Positions 17,509-27,804 are shown, counted from the first letter of the stretch. The stretch: 64,000 nt of DNA from CAVYGM01 sp963768025 (GCA_963768025.1 CAVYGM010000006.1:112858-176857), one strand, 5' to 3'. The notes: generated by a model from the sequence alone, not told the origin. Numbers and translations are program-made.

Positions 17509-20500
17509 ATGTTTAGAAAACTACTAGTTCCGACCCTAGGGGTCAGGCGCAAGGTAGGGCGCTGCCTGCTGCCCTTTGCACTTTGCATCATTCTCTGTGG
17601 CTCTTCATTAGCCTACGCGGCCTCAGGCACGGAGGTTCCCGACAGGTACACTAAAAACTCCGCGACACGTGCAGTGAATCCTGGTCAAAAAATGATCCGG
17701 ACCGCCGACCGCCCCATTACCGGCAAAGTGACTGGCGAGCAGGGCGAGGGTCTGCCCGGAGTCAGCATCCTGGTCAGGGGCACCCAGAAAGGTACCACCA
17801 CCGATCAGGATGGCAACTACCGGCTGTCGGTGGAAAATGATGCTGCCGTGCTGGTGTATAGCTTTGTGGGGTACCTCGCCCAGGAAATCACCGTAGGCAA
17901 TCAGTCAACCATCAACGTGACCCTGGCTACGGATACCAAGGCCCTGAACGAAGTAGTGGTAGTGGGCTACGGCACCCAGAAAAAAAGTGACGTGACCGGC
18001 GCCGTTGGCTCGGTCAAGATGGATCAGGAAATCAACAGCCGGCCCATTGTGGAGGCCGGCCAGGCGCTCTATGGCAAGATTCCCGGCGTGCAGGTACTCG
18101 CCAGCAACGGCCGTCCGGGGGTATCCTCCTCCATCCAGATCCGGGGTATCAACTCCGTGTCGGCCAACAGCAGTCCGTTGATCGTGGTGGATGGCATGCC
18201 GCTGCCTACCTATGACCTGAATATCCTGAACAGCACCGACATCGAATCCATCGAGATTCTGAAAGATGCCTCTTCGGCCGCCATTTATGGCTCCCGGGGC
18301 GCCAATGGGGTGATCCTGATCACGACCAAGAGTGGCAAGGAAGGCAAGACCCGATTCAACCTCAACTATTCGTACGGCTCCCAGAAAGTTATTGACAAGA
18401 TTGACGTCATGAATGCCGCCGAGTACGCGCAGGCCTCCATCGATGCCGCCCAGAACGGCTGGATCGAATCCGGGGGCGATCCCAACGCGCCCAACACCAT
18501 TGCGGCCCGCAAACAGTACAAATACACCTGGCCCACTCAGTTTGAAACGCCCGGTCAACTAATCGACACCGACTGGCAGGACGTTATTTTCCAGACGGCC
18601 CCCATGCAGAAAATAGACCTGAATGCCAGTGGCGGTAATGCCAAATCTAATTTTACCGTGTCAGCAGGTTATGTCAATCAGAAAGGAATTGTAATTACTT
18701 CGGCTTACCAGAAGTACACGTTCAGCGTAAAAGCTGTGACCAAAGTAAAGAGCTGGCTGGAAGTGGGTGGCAACCTGAGCCTAAGCTACGACAAGGAAAA
18801 CGAGCCCTACAACCGGATTGTGGAGTGGGCGGTGCAGTATCCTTCGGTGTTTCCGGTGTTCGGCACCAACGGCTACCTCGGTGGTCCGGCCACTACACCC
18901 GGCTTTGAAAAATACGATGCCATTCTGTTCCGGCCCAAAAACGGGCACCCGCTGTACCGGATCAACGACGACATTCAGCACAAGCGCTTCAATGGACTGG
19001 GCAATGTACATGCGGCCATTGACCTGCTGCCCGGCCTGCGGTTCCGCACGGCTCTGAATTTTTACTATCGGCGGGTGGATGACACCGATTATTTTGCCGT
19101 TGACCCCAACATGGGCCCAACCTACTACAACGAAGGTTCTATGACGGTGGGTCAGGATCGGGTCATCAACTATACCTCCCAGAACCTGCTTACCTACGAT
19201 AAGACGCTCGGAAGCCACCAGCTGTCGGTGCTGGGCGGGATGGAGTACAACAACAACGACTACTATTCCACCACCCAGCAGCGCAGGGGCTACGACAACG
19301 ACCTGCTTCACGCCCTGAGCGCGGGCAGAACCATATTTGATGCCTCAGACGCCATTAGCAAAAGCGTACTGATCTCGTACTTCTCGCGGGTTAACTACAA
19401 CTTTAAGGGTAGGTACCTGCTCTCGACTAGTATTCGCCGCGATGGCTCCTCTCGCTTTGGTCCCAACAAAAAATGGGGTCTTTTCCCATCCGTATCGGGG
19501 GGCTGGATCGTTTCGGACGAAGCGTTCATGAACGCCAACCGGATTGTTAACAACCTGAAGCTACGCGCCAGCTACGGATTCACCGGCAACGACCGCTTTG
19601 CCGACTACCGCTGGATCGGTACCATGGCGCAGGGCCGTATTAGCCGGGGCAATGGCCTGTATACCACTTACTATCCGGCTAGTATCACCAACCCCGACCT
19701 GGAATGGGAACGGACTCGCCAGGTAAACTTCGGCGTTGATCTGGGACTGTTCAACAACCGGGTATCGCTGGAAGCCGACTACTACATTTCCAAGTCGGAC
19801 GGACTGTTGCTGGATGTCCCCGTACCGACCGTGACAGGCTTTACCTCGGTGTTCAAGAACATCGGCAAGTTGCAGAACAAAGGGCTAGAACTGAACCTGA
19901 CCACCCACAACCTGTCCGGGCGTCTTTCCTGGACCACGCAGCTCAACTACTCCCATAACCGCAACAAACTGCTGGCCTTAGGGCTTGGTGATGCGCCCAT
20001 GATCTATCAGCCGGGCTTCGGCATGGAATCTATCAACAAAATCGGGGAGCCCATTTTCAGCTTCTACGGATTCCAATACCTGGGGGTATACAAAAATCAG
20101 GCAGAGATCGACAGCGATCCCGTCCGGTACAAGACCGCCACGCCCGGCGACGGACGCTACGCGGATATCAATGGGGATGGGGTACTGAATGCCAACGACC
20201 GGACCATCATCGGCAATAATACGCCTGATTTTATCTGGGGAATCACTAACAACCTCAAATACGGCGGGTTCGATTTCAGTTTCCTGGTGCAGGGCGTGCA
20301 GGGCAATGAGGTTTTCGACAACAACATCCACCGCTCCATGCTCTACCATGAAGGGCGAAACTACTATGGCGCAGTGAATAACCGCTGGCGCTCCGAAGCC
20401 GAACCAGGCGATGGCCAACAGTACAAACTCACGGTCAACCTGGATGGCTACGAAAAAACCGCTTCCAGCTTTTGGATTGTGGATGGTTCGTACATGAGGT

Positions 20501-20733
20501 TGAAGAGCGTAACGGCGGGCTACACCTTCACACCGGCAGTGCTTTCCAAGCTCGGGCTGGAGTCCCTGCGGGTGTACTTCAACGGCCTGAACCTGCTCAC
20601 CAAAAAGAACAGCCCTGTGTTTGACCCCGAGAACTTCAATGGAGGGGTGACCGACGCCTCCCGTCGTGGGGTTACGCACTCGCCCTACCCCACCGCCAAG
20701 ACCCTGACCTTCGGTATCAACATTGGTTTCTAA
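17509..20733 (+). CDS. SusC/RagA-type TonB-linked outer membrane protein
   Basis: 1074-residue TonB-dependent glycan importer. After a signal peptide (~40 residues, ending LAYAASG) come a carboxypeptidase-like regulatory beta domain (GKVTGEQGEGLPGVSI; TTTDQDGNYRL), the segment ALNEVVVVGYGTQKK, the plug with LKDASSAAIYGSRGANGVI, and a 22-strand barrel ending in an aromatic residue (TFGINIGF). It is the first gene of a polysaccharide-utilisation locus: SusD follows 18 bp later, then two sulfatases. The sulfatases suggest a sulfated or amino-sulfated glycan, but no glycoside hydrolase is in the window. Confidence 0.95.
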   Translation: MFRKLLVPTLGVRRKVGRCLLPFALCIILCGSSLAYAASGTEVPDRYTKNSATRAVNPGQKMIRTADRPITGKVTGEQGEGLPGVSILVRGTQKGTTTDQDGNYRLSVENDAAVLVYSFVGYLAQEITVGNQSTINVTLATDTKALNEVVVVGYGTQKKSDVTGAVGSVKMDQEINSRPIVEAGQALYGKIPGVQVLASNGRPGVSSSIQIRGINSVSANSSPLIVVDGMPLPTYDLNILNSTDIESIEILKDASSAAIYGSRGANGVILITTKSGKEGKTRFNLNYSYGSQKVIDKIDVMNAAEYAQASIDAAQNGWIESGGDPNAPNTIAARKQYKYTWPTQFETPGQLIDTDWQDVIFQTAPMQKIDLNASGGNAKSNFTVSAGYVNQKGIVITSAYQKYTFSVKAVTKVKSWLEVGGNLSLSYDKENEPYNRIVEWAVQYPSVFPVFGTNGYLGGPATTPGFEKYDAILFRPKNGHPLYRINDDIQHKRFNGLGNVHAAIDLLPGLRFRTALNFYYRRVDDTDYFAVDPNMGPTYYNEGSMTVGQDRVINYTSQNLLTYDKTLGSHQLSVLGGMEYNNNDYYSTTQQRRGYDNDLLHALSAGRTIFDASDAISKSVLISYFSRVNYNFKGRYLLSTSIRRDGSSRFGPNKKWGLFPSVSGGWIVSDEAFMNANRIVNNLKLRASYGFTGNDRFADYRWIGTMAQGRISRGNGLYTTYYPASITNPDLEWERTRQVNFGVDLGLFNNRVSLEADYYISKSDGLLLDVPVPTVTGFTSVFKNIGKLQNKGLELNLTTHNLSGRLSWTTQLNYSHNRNKLLALGLGDAPMIYQPGFGMESINKIGEPIFSFYGFQYLGVYKNQAEIDSDPVRYKTATPGDGRYADINGDGVLNANDRTIIGNNTPDFIWGITNNLKYGGFDFSFLVQGVQGNEVFDNNIHRSMLYHEGRNYYGAVNNRWRSEAEPGDGQQYKLTVNLDGYEKTASSFWIVDGSYMRLKSVTAGYTFTPAVLSKLGLESLRVYFNGLNLLTKKNSPVFDPENFNGGVTDASRRGVTHSPYPTAKTLTFGINIGF

Positions 20734-20751
20734 TCTAATTCTCAAAAAGCG

Positions 20752-22212
20752 ATGAAAACTATCTTTCTATATATTGGTTCGTTCCTATTTTTTGCACTCC
20801 TGGGAGGATGCAGTGAAGATCAATTACACCTTTATCCCGAAACCAGGCTGACCCAGGGTAATTTTTACAAAACCGAAAGCCAGCTGGTCCAGGCCGTGGA
20901 TGATGTGTACCGCCAGATGAACCGGGTCTACGATGCCAGGGGAGTGGTGGATCTGTACAGTGAACTGTATTCGGACAATGCCTACATAGAGTTTACGGGT
21001 GGCTCCACTACGTTCGAGGAGGACATCATGAGTTTCCGAATCCAGACCAACAACGGCCGCATCCAAACCGCCTGGGAAACTTGCTACAACGCCATCTATA
21101 TCTGCAATACGGTCATTGAACAGCTTCAAAAAACGGAGGTCAAATTCACCCAGCCCGATCTCAAAAACCGGTTGATTGCTGAGGCTACCTTTGTGCGCTC
21201 CCTTATCTACTTCAATATGGTGCGGATATGGGGAGATGTACCCATGCCTCTCAAAGTAGTGACGGCCGATGAGAGCTACGAGTACGTCCGCGAAAGCGAG
21301 GCCACCATTTACCAGCAGATCATCAAAGATTTAATCCAAAGCAAAGCCAGTCTGCCCGCTGCCTATACAGGAACAGATGTGGGTCGTATTACCAAATACG
21401 CCGCCGCCGCCGTATTGGCCAAAGTATACCTGACGCAGGGTGATAAAGCCAATGCCGGCAAGGAGTTGAAGGAGATCATCGACAGCAACCAGTACTCGCT
21501 GGACGCCAATCGCGATGGCAAGGTGAACCGCGACGACTACGTGCACCTTTTTCAGCCGGCCACCAAAAACTCCAAATCTTCCGTCCTGGAATTGCAGTTT
21601 CTGGCGGGTCAGAACGCCGTCAACAGTACCTACCAGCAAATGTACACCCCCTACCACTGGGCGTTTCACTTGCCCGGTTCGAAGGAAACCTTCCGGGGAG
21701 AAGGCATGAACACGCCCACGGCCGACCTCATCAATGAGTTTGAAGCGGCGGACTCTACCCGGAAAAACATTTCGGTCTATCCGGGCTACGTCAATCTTGA
21801 AACGGGTCAGTTCATCGCCTATCCTTTCACCATGAAATTTTATGATCCTAACTGGCGCTACGCGGGACAAAACGTGGAGATCATCCGATACGCCGACATC
21901 CTGCTCATGTACTCGGAGGTGACGGGTGACCCTACCTACCTCAATCAGGTGCGGGCCCGGGTAGGTTTGCCTGGCTTTGGTACTGCCGGCTACCCGGCCA
22001 AATACGCCACACTGGCCCAGGCCATCGAGCACGAGCGCCGGGTGGAGCTGAGTTTTGAGTTCCACCGCTTCTTTGACCTGGTTCGTACCGGCAGGGCGGT
22101 GGAGGTACTAAAAGCCAAAGGTTTTGCGATCACGGATAAAAAGCTACGCTTTCCCATTCCGCAGAACGCGATTGATGTCAACCCGAAGCTGACACAGAAC
22201 GAGTATAACTAA
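20752..22212 (+). CDS. RagB/SusD family nutrient-binding outer membrane lipoprotein
   Basis: 486-residue glycan-binding lipoprotein that caps the SusC barrel. The lipobox is LLGGC (Cys ~22). The TPR-rich SusD fold is indicated by FVRSLIYFNMVRIWGDVPMP near residue 145, the conserved YADILLMYSEV, and the C-terminal ERRVELSFEFHRFFDLVRTG. It begins 18 bp after susC, a standard coupled pair. Confidence 0.95.
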   Translation: MKTIFLYIGSFLFFALLGGCSEDQLHLYPETRLTQGNFYKTESQLVQAVDDVYRQMNRVYDARGVVDLYSELYSDNAYIEFTGGSTTFEEDIMSFRIQTNNGRIQTAWETCYNAIYICNTVIEQLQKTEVKFTQPDLKNRLIAEATFVRSLIYFNMVRIWGDVPMPLKVVTADESYEYVRESEATIYQQIIKDLIQSKASLPAAYTGTDVGRITKYAAAAVLAKVYLTQGDKANAGKELKEIIDSNQYSLDANRDGKVNRDDYVHLFQPATKNSKSSVLELQFLAGQNAVNSTYQQMYTPYHWAFHLPGSKETFRGEGMNTPTADLINEFEAADSTRKNISVYPGYVNLETGQFIAYPFTMKFYDPNWRYAGQNVEIIRYADILLMYSEVTGDPTYLNQVRARVGLPGFGTAGYPAKYATLAQAIEHERRVELSFEFHRFFDLVRTGRAVEVLKAKGFAITDKKLRFPIPQNAIDVNPKLTQNEYN

Positions 22213-22258
22213 GGGATATGCCTTCATTGGATACCGGCTACTCCATTGTTTAGCCGGC

Positions 22259-22294
22259 CCCCTCCTCAGAACCTAACCGGATTTTGAGGAGGGG
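22259..22294. promoter_or_regulatory. Strong intercistronic hairpin between susD and the sulfatases
   Basis: CCCCTCCTCA (22,259-22,268) and TGAGGAGGGG (22,285-22,294) are perfect reverse complements with a 16-base loop and no T-run. It may lower read-through or protect the susCD messenger from the 3' side so that sulfatases are made at lower level. The 170 bases after it hold no gene I recognise. Confidence 0.5.
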
Positions 22295-22463
22295 CTATCC
22301 CGGTATTGTACTCACACCGGTGAGATTTTAAGTCTCGTTCGGCCAGACCTTGCTACGGAATATTGCCAAGCTTTGCTTCGTAGAGCTGACCTCTGTAAAC
22401 TGCCAGGTAGATATGCAGAAAACACTCCTTCAGTACCTGCCTGCCCCTTAATTGACAAATAGT

Positions 22464-23924
22464 ATGTTGCGATATCTTCTGATCCTGTTTTTACTACCAA
22501 TAGCCCAGTGGCTTTACGGGACTACACCGAATCCTCCTACGCGTCCAAATATTATCTTTATTATCGGGGATGATATCTCGGCGGAGGATATCGGCTGTTA
22601 TGGGAATAAAAAAATTAAAACTCCCAACATCGACCGCATGGCGCAAGAGGGAATGAAGTTTACCAACTTCTACCTCACGGCCAGCTCGTGTAGCCCCAGC
22701 CGGACGAGCATCCTTACCGGACGCTACCCACACAACACCGGGGCGGCCGAACTGCATACCCCCTTGCCCGCTCACCTCGACTACTTTCCGGAATTGCTGA
22801 AAAAGGCGGGCTACTACACGGCCCATTCGGGCAAATTTCACGAAGGCCCCAACACCAAACGTGCCTATGACCTCATGGTGAACGACCGCCCGTCCGTAGG
22901 CGAAGGAGGTGAGGAAAAATGGCTCGACATCCTGCAAAATCGCCCCAAGGATCAGGCCTTTTTCTTCTGGTTTGCGGCTTTCGACGCCCACCGTCCGTGG
23001 TCGTCGGTGGATAGTTTCCCACAGCCGCACAACCCCGCCACCGACATTACGATACCTCCCCCCCTGCTGGATACCAAAAACACGCGCCTCGACCTGGCTT
23101 CCTATTACAACGAAATCAGTCGCCTCGATTACCACCTGGGCAAATTGCAGCGCGAACTGGAACGGCAGGGCATCGCTGAGAATACGGTCATTGTTTTCAT
23201 GGCCGACAACGGGCGTCCTTTTTCCGGCAGCAAAACGCGCGTCTACGATACGGGCATGCGTACCCCCTTCGTGATGAAGTGGCCGGCAGGCATCAAAAAA
23301 ACGGGGGCTACCAGTAAAAGCCTGGTCAGTGCGGTGGACATCGCCCCCACGCTGCTAGACGTGGCGGGCGTCAAGCCTACTGCCCGTATTCAGGGGGTGA
23401 GTTTTGCGAATTTGCTAAAAAATCCGGAGCAGAAATTCAGAAACTACGTTTTCTCGGAACACAACTGGCATGACTATGCCGCCTACGAGCGGGCCGTCCG
23501 GAGCAAGGATTTTCTCTACGTCATTAACAAGCGCCCCGAACTTGCCAACGGAGGCCCGATCGACGCCAACCAGAGCCCTTCGGCGAAGGATCTGAATGCA
23601 GCCCGGCAGGATGGCGCCCTGACGCCCATTCAGAAAGACATCTTTTTGTCCCCCCGACCGCCCGAAGAGTTTTTTGACGTCCGTAGCGACCTGATTCAGG
23701 AGAAAAACCGAATCAATGATCCGGCGTTTGCCCGGAAAGTAGAAAAACTACGGAAGACACTTACTCAATGGCAGGAAGAAACCGGCGACACGGTACCAGA
23801 AAACATCACCCCAGACTGGTACCATCGCGAAACCGGCAAACCCCTGCCCGCTAAGGACCAGCGCGGTGAAATGCCCGGTGCGGCTAAAAATGCAGATCGA
23901 ATTAACAAAAAAGGACCCTTTTGA
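22464..23924 (+). CDS. Sulfatase 1 (exported, formylglycine-dependent)
   Basis: Sulfate ester hydrolase of the alkaline-phosphatase fold. I start at the ATG at 22,464, which opens a Sec signal peptide (LRYLLILFLLPIAQWLYG). The metal-binding N-terminus is NIIFIIGDDISAEDIG. The site converted to formylglycine is Cys in SSCSPSRTSILTGR, the Cys-type CxPSR motif. ADNGRPFSGSKTR supplies further metal and substrate residues. The iduronate-2-sulfatase-like layout is a family impression, not proof of substrate. It overlaps the upstream reading region of sulfatase 2, whose ATG is 11 bp after its stop. Confidence 0.92.
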   Translation: MLRYLLILFLLPIAQWLYGTTPNPPTRPNIIFIIGDDISAEDIGCYGNKKIKTPNIDRMAQEGMKFTNFYLTASSCSPSRTSILTGRYPHNTGAAELHTPLPAHLDYFPELLKKAGYYTAHSGKFHEGPNTKRAYDLMVNDRPSVGEGGEEKWLDILQNRPKDQAFFFWFAAFDAHRPWSSVDSFPQPHNPATDITIPPPLLDTKNTRLDLASYYNEISRLDYHLGKLQRELERQGIAENTVIVFMADNGRPFSGSKTRVYDTGMRTPFVMKWPAGIKKTGATSKSLVSAVDIAPTLLDVAGVKPTARIQGVSFANLLKNPEQKFRNYVFSEHNWHDYAAYERAVRSKDFLYVINKRPELANGGPIDANQSPSAKDLNAARQDGALTPIQKDIFLSPRPPEEFFDVRSDLIQEKNRINDPAFARKVEKLRKTLTQWQEETGDTVPENITPDWYHRETGKPLPAKDQRGEMPGAAKNADRINKKGPF

Positions 23925-23935
23925 ACAATTTCGAC

Positions 23936-25769
23936 ATGATGAACCTACGTACTCTCATACTTTCGCTCCTCTTACTTCCCCTGATCGTCGGCGCGAATGC
24001 CCAAACGGCTGAAAAGCCCAACATTCTCTGGATTGTGAGCGAGGATAACAGCCCGCTCATTGGCGCTTATGGCGACAAGTTTGCTACTACTCCCAACATC
24101 GACCGCCTGGCCACTCAGGGGGTCCGCTATACAAATGCCTTTGCCACGGCTCCCGTGTGTGCCCCCTCGCGTAACACGCTCATTACGGGCATGTACCCGC
24201 CTTCGCTGGGTACCGAAAACATGCGCAGCACCTACCCCAGTCCCGGACCTGGTGACTTTTTATCCGAAGTACCTCAAAGACGCGGGTTACTACGTGAGCA
24301 ACAACGTCAAGAAAGACTACAACACTCCCGATCAGGAAGGGGTGTGGGACGAGTCGAGTGGGAAGGCTACCTACCAGAACCGCAAGCCCGGTCAGCCTTT
24401 CTTTGCCATTTTTAACACCACCATCTCGCACGAGAGCTGCCTGCATACCTCCATCCCCGCCGACAAGCTCCGTCACAAGCCCTCACAGGTAACGCTGCCC
24501 CCCTACCACCCCGACACCCCCGAGATGCGTCACGACTGGGCCCAGTACTACGACAAGGTGGAGGATATGGATACGTTCGTAGGTAAAATTCTGGAAGATC
24601 TGGAAAAATCTGGCGAGGCTGAGAATACCATCGTGTTTTATTACAGTGACCACGGTGGCGTCCTCGGCCGCAGCAAGCGCTTCATGTACGAGTCGGGCCT
24701 GCACATTCCGCTGGTGGTGCGATTCCCAAAAAAATACGCCCACCTGGCTCCCGGCCAGCCGGGCACTACCACCGACCGCATCGTTACTTTTCTGGACTTC
24801 GCCCCCACCCTGCTCAGCCTGGCCGGGGTACCTGTTCCCACCCACATGCAGGGCAAGGCCTTTCTGGGCAAGCAGCAGGCTCCCGAGCGCCGGTATGCGC
24901 ATGCCTTCCGGGGGCGCATGGACGAGCGGATTGACCTGGTGCGCAGCGTACGGGACAAGAAGTACCGCTACATCCGCAACTACATGCCGCACAAGATTTA
25001 CGGGCAGTACCTCGAATACCTCTGGAAAGCTCCCTCAATGGCATCATGGGAGGAGGCCTACAAAGCTGGCAAACTCAATGACATTCAGAAGAAATTCTGG
25101 GAGACCAAGCCGGTAGAGGAACTCTTTGATGTAGACGCCGACCCGCATAATGTCAACAACTTGGCGGGTAACCCTACCTATGCCTCCGTGCTGAAAGAAC
25201 TCCGCCAGGCCAACCATGACTACCTGATTGAGATTAAAGATGTGGGTTTCATTCCCGAAGCCCGCCTGTCGGCCCTGGCTCAGGAAACGCCCCTGTACGA
25301 TTATGCTCGCAGTGGCAAATATGACGTAAAGAAAGTGGTGGAAACCGCCGAAATGGCCTCGATGGGCGATCCGGCTAACCTGGGAAAGCTGACCAAACTG
25401 CTCAGCAACCCGGACCCGGTGGTGCGCTACTGGGCCGTAACGGGCTTCACCATCCTGGGCGAAAAAGCAAGTCCGGCGAAAGGTGCGCTGCTCGGGCTGC
25501 TCAACGATCCCGAAATCAGCGTCAAGATCGCCGCAGCCGAGGCCGTGGCTACGCTGGGCGAAAAGAAAAAAGCCGTTGATACGCTGATCGAAGCCTTAAA
25601 AGCAGGGAACCAGATGGCCCGCGTGCAAGCCCTCAACATTCTGGACCAGCTGGGCCCCGAGGCCAGCACCGCCTACCCGGCCGTCAAAGCGGTCATCGTG
25701 GGCGATAAGTCAGATGGAAGCTATGATATCCGGGCCGCCGAGCGCATTCTGGCGAAAGCCGAGAAGTAA
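23936..25769 (+). pseudogene. Sulfatase 2 with C-terminal HEAT repeats, split by a one-base insertion
   Basis: Second exported sulfatase, resembling the heparan N-sulfatase branch. The signal peptide starts at MMNLRTLILSL; ILWIVSEDNSPLIGAYG is the metal site and VCAPSRNTLITGMYP holds the formylglycine Cys. The frame breaks at 24,235-24,239: removing one C from the run CCCC restores TYPVPDLVTFYPKYLK and the second frame to 25,769. The catalytic domain ends near FIPEARLSAL, followed by ~130 residues of HEAT/armadillo-like helices (PDPVVRYWAVTGFTILGE; PEISVKIAAAEAVATLGE). Probably intact in the cell. A strong terminator follows. Confidence 0.9.
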
Positions 25770-25785
25770 GGAGTTCATTTTACAA

Positions 25786-25826
25786 ACCAAAGCGCCTCCC
25801 AACAGATACGTGGGAGGCGCTTTGGT
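25786..25826. terminator. Long perfect hairpin after sulfatase 2
   Basis: ACCAAAGCGCCTCCCA and TGGGAGGCGCTTTGGT form a perfect 16-bp stem around a nine-base loop. It lies between convergent genes and probably ends transcription of the sulfatase operon, possibly both ways. The T-run is weak. Confidence 0.75.
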
Positions 25827-25893
25827 TTAGGGATATTTTGGCACCCGGAGCCCGGTTATTCCCCAAAAAGGTAGAGATTCCGCCGAAGTAAAG

Positions 25894-26014
25894 AGATGTG
25901 GTACGGGCGGCCCGCCCGTCTCAGGTAGCTAAATCTTTACACGAAAGTACCTAACAGAATGATGCCTTAACGGGCAGGCCGCCGAAACGTCGAAACGTCG
26001 GACCGCCGTACCAC
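25894..26014. repeat. Inverted-repeat-bounded element (GTGGTACGG ends)
   Basis: GTGGTACGG near 25,898 is matched in inverse orientation by CCGTACCAC near 26,010, each next to a CGG/CCG-rich extension. The right end carries tandem CGAAACGT units and GACGTCGGACCG-like sequence also seen at 29,566-29,612. No protein is encoded. This looks like a small non-autonomous or REP-like element. Confidence 0.55.
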
Positions 26015-26016
26015 AC

Positions 26017-26646
26017 CTATTTTAAATGCTCGGGCAACTCCATGCCCGCACTCCCTTCATCAGGCACGGGCGTAAGCCGTCTAGAAGGAATGGGAATTAA
26101 CCCTGACCAAATGGGCAAGTCTTTATCCTCCTCCTCGTCCGAAGGCATACCCATTCGGACTTTGGCGGAGGCTTCCAGAATTTCGAAGGAAAGCAGCATG
26201 GTTTTGTTGACTTCCGACTTTTTCATGGGGCGCAGATACTCCCAACTTCCCGGTACTATTTTCTCGGTCAGTTCTTTGAAGAACAAGGCCTTCTGATCAA
26301 AATCTTCAATTTTTTCGGCATTGGAAAAAATCGTCACCGAGCGGTAGTTTACCGAATGGTTGAAGGCAGATTTTGCCACTACCAGGGCATCCGTTAGCAT
26401 CACGGAAATACAAACGGGTGTCCCTGATTCTATATTTCTCAGAAAATGACTTCCTACTGAGCCGTGGATGTACAGCTTATTTTCTTTACGGACAAAGGCC
26501 GTAGGAATTGAGAAGGGCTGATTGTCAATAGCATAACTTACCGTACAAAACAAAGCTTCATCCAGAATGGCGTAGACGGTTTCTTCGTCGTAGCGCATTC
26601 GCTGGTTGGCGTAGCGACTCGGGGTAGTGCGGGAGGTGGGTTGCAT
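26017..26646 (-). CDS. Pyridoxamine 5'-phosphate oxidase-family flavin/nucleotide-binding protein
   Basis: About 209 residues from the ATG at 26,646 (MQPTSRTTPSRYANQR). The split-barrel flavin-binding core is seen in AILDEALFCTVSYAIDNQP, IPTAFVRKENKLYIHGSVGSH and NHSVNYRSVTIFSNAEKI. The family binds FMN, F420 or heme; here FMN is most likely and the reaction is unknown. The longer open frame begins at a TTG, and a promoter-like TATTTTTG box lies between that TTG and this ATG, which supports the shorter start. Confidence 0.82.
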   Translation of the reverse strand: MQPTSRTTPSRYANQRMRYDEETVYAILDEALFCTVSYAIDNQPFSIPTAFVRKENKLYIHGSVGSHFLRNIESGTPVCISVMLTDALVVAKSAFNHSVNYRSVTIFSNAEKIEDFDQKALFFKELTEKIVPGSWEYLRPMKKSEVNKTMLLSFEILEASAKVRMGMPSDEEEDKDLPIWSGLIPIPSRRLTPVPDEGSAGMELPEHLK

Positions 26647-26672
26647 GGGAAAGGTACTTGATATGGAAAACC

Positions 26673-26700
26673 CAAAAATATTAATTTTTTGCATCAGCAA
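26673..26700 (-). promoter_or_regulatory. Bacteroidota-type promoter for the PNPOx-like gene
   Basis: On the minus strand a TTG (26,698-26,700) is followed after 17 bases by TATTTTTG (26,673-26,680), close to the TTTG/TAnnTTTG consensus. Transcription would begin near 26,666, about 20 bases before the ATG at 26,646. Confidence 0.45.
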
Positions 26701-26730
26701 TTTGCAATTTTCACCCGATCAAACGATCAT

Positions 26731-27804
26731 TTAGCTATTGCTTTCGCGAAACCAGAGCCAGGCAGCAGTCAGAAGAAGTACCAATCCCAGCCCCCAAACG
26801 GGCACCCCATACAGAATAAGTAAAGTCACAAGGATAAAACCTACAAAGTGCGGCAATCCGGTTTCCTCCGCCTGGGTAGTGATCCGGTATAGTCGGCTAT
26901 GGTGTAGCATGAGGCATGCGAGGCCGAGGAAGTACAGCAGCCCCCATTCCCAAATACTGAGCTGATTTCCCCCGTTTCGCAGAGCGAATAGGGTTTCGGG
27001 GACAAGTAAAATCGCGTGTAGTAGGATGGCCCGAAAAAATCGTTTGCTCGTGGCAGCCGGCAGACTTCTCCCCCACAACCAAACCTCACTTTCCCAGTGG
27101 TACAGTTCATTGGAGAGTCCACTGTTCATGAGGTAGGCCAGGCTAAATCCGATGGCCGGAAGGCGTAAATCGTAGGTACCCGTACGATCGTATACCAGCG
27201 TAGCCAGGATAAACAGCATAGCTCCGATTTTAGACAGAAGCAAGGTAAGGCCCCGCTCCCGAACCAGCCATTCGAGGATCCAAAACACCAGGCTGGAAGG
27301 GCGTCGGAAAGGGAGCTTCCAGCCTGATTGGCGGGTAGATGTGGCGATATCAGGATGATGCAACCGCCACTCGGCAACAGCTACGAGTCCCGCACTCAGC
27401 AAGAGCCAAAAAATGAAGAGGGGTATTGTTTTGACCAAAATTTTATCCTGTATAGCCATGGCTATCACATAGATCCCATAGTAGAGCAGCGGCTGAATAA
27501 AACCCAACGCCATGAGGGCGAGCCGGTAGATGCGTTTTGGCATAGGCCAAAGCCTGGCTTGATGCAGAAATACATATTCGGGCTGGGTGAATTGGTGGGA
27601 AATAAACTGAGCACAGAGTAGCATATAGCCACTCCAAAGCACAAAAAGGGCGACCATGCCCCATTCGTCAGTCAGGAAAAACAAGGCAAAAGCATAGTGC
27701 TCGCGACTGGTCAAAAAGCCGAAAACTAGGAAGATAAACACCAGAAAAAAACCCGCTCGCTGCCGAAAAAACTCGCGGACGGTGGAAAGAAGCAGCGTTT
27801 TCAT
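26731..27804 (-). CDS. ABC transporter permease (EcsB-like membrane protein)
   Basis: 357-residue integral membrane protein with about eight to ten hydrophobic segments (for example FFLVFIFLVFGFLTSR and HFVGFILVTLLILYGVPVW). Its start overlaps the stop of the upstream ATPase gene by four bases (ATGA), so it is the permease half of one transporter. Resemblance to EcsB-type exporters is from layout only. The cargo is unknown. Confidence 0.72.
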   Translation of the reverse strand: MKTLLLSTVREFFRQRAGFFLVFIFLVFGFLTSREHYAFALFFLTDEWGMVALFVLWSGYMLLCAQFISHQFTQPEYVFLHQARLWPMPKRIYRLALMALGFIQPLLYYGIYVIAMAIQDKILVKTIPLFIFWLLLSAGLVAVAEWRLHHPDIATSTRQSGWKLPFRRPSSLVFWILEWLVRERGLTLLLSKIGAMLFILATLVYDRTGTYDLRLPAIGFSLAYLMNSGLSNELYHWESEVWLWGRSLPAATSKRFFRAILLHAILLVPETLFALRNGGNQLSIWEWGLLYFLGLACLMLHHSRLYRITTQAEETGLPHFVGFILVTLLILYGVPVWGLGLVLLLTAAWLWFRESNS

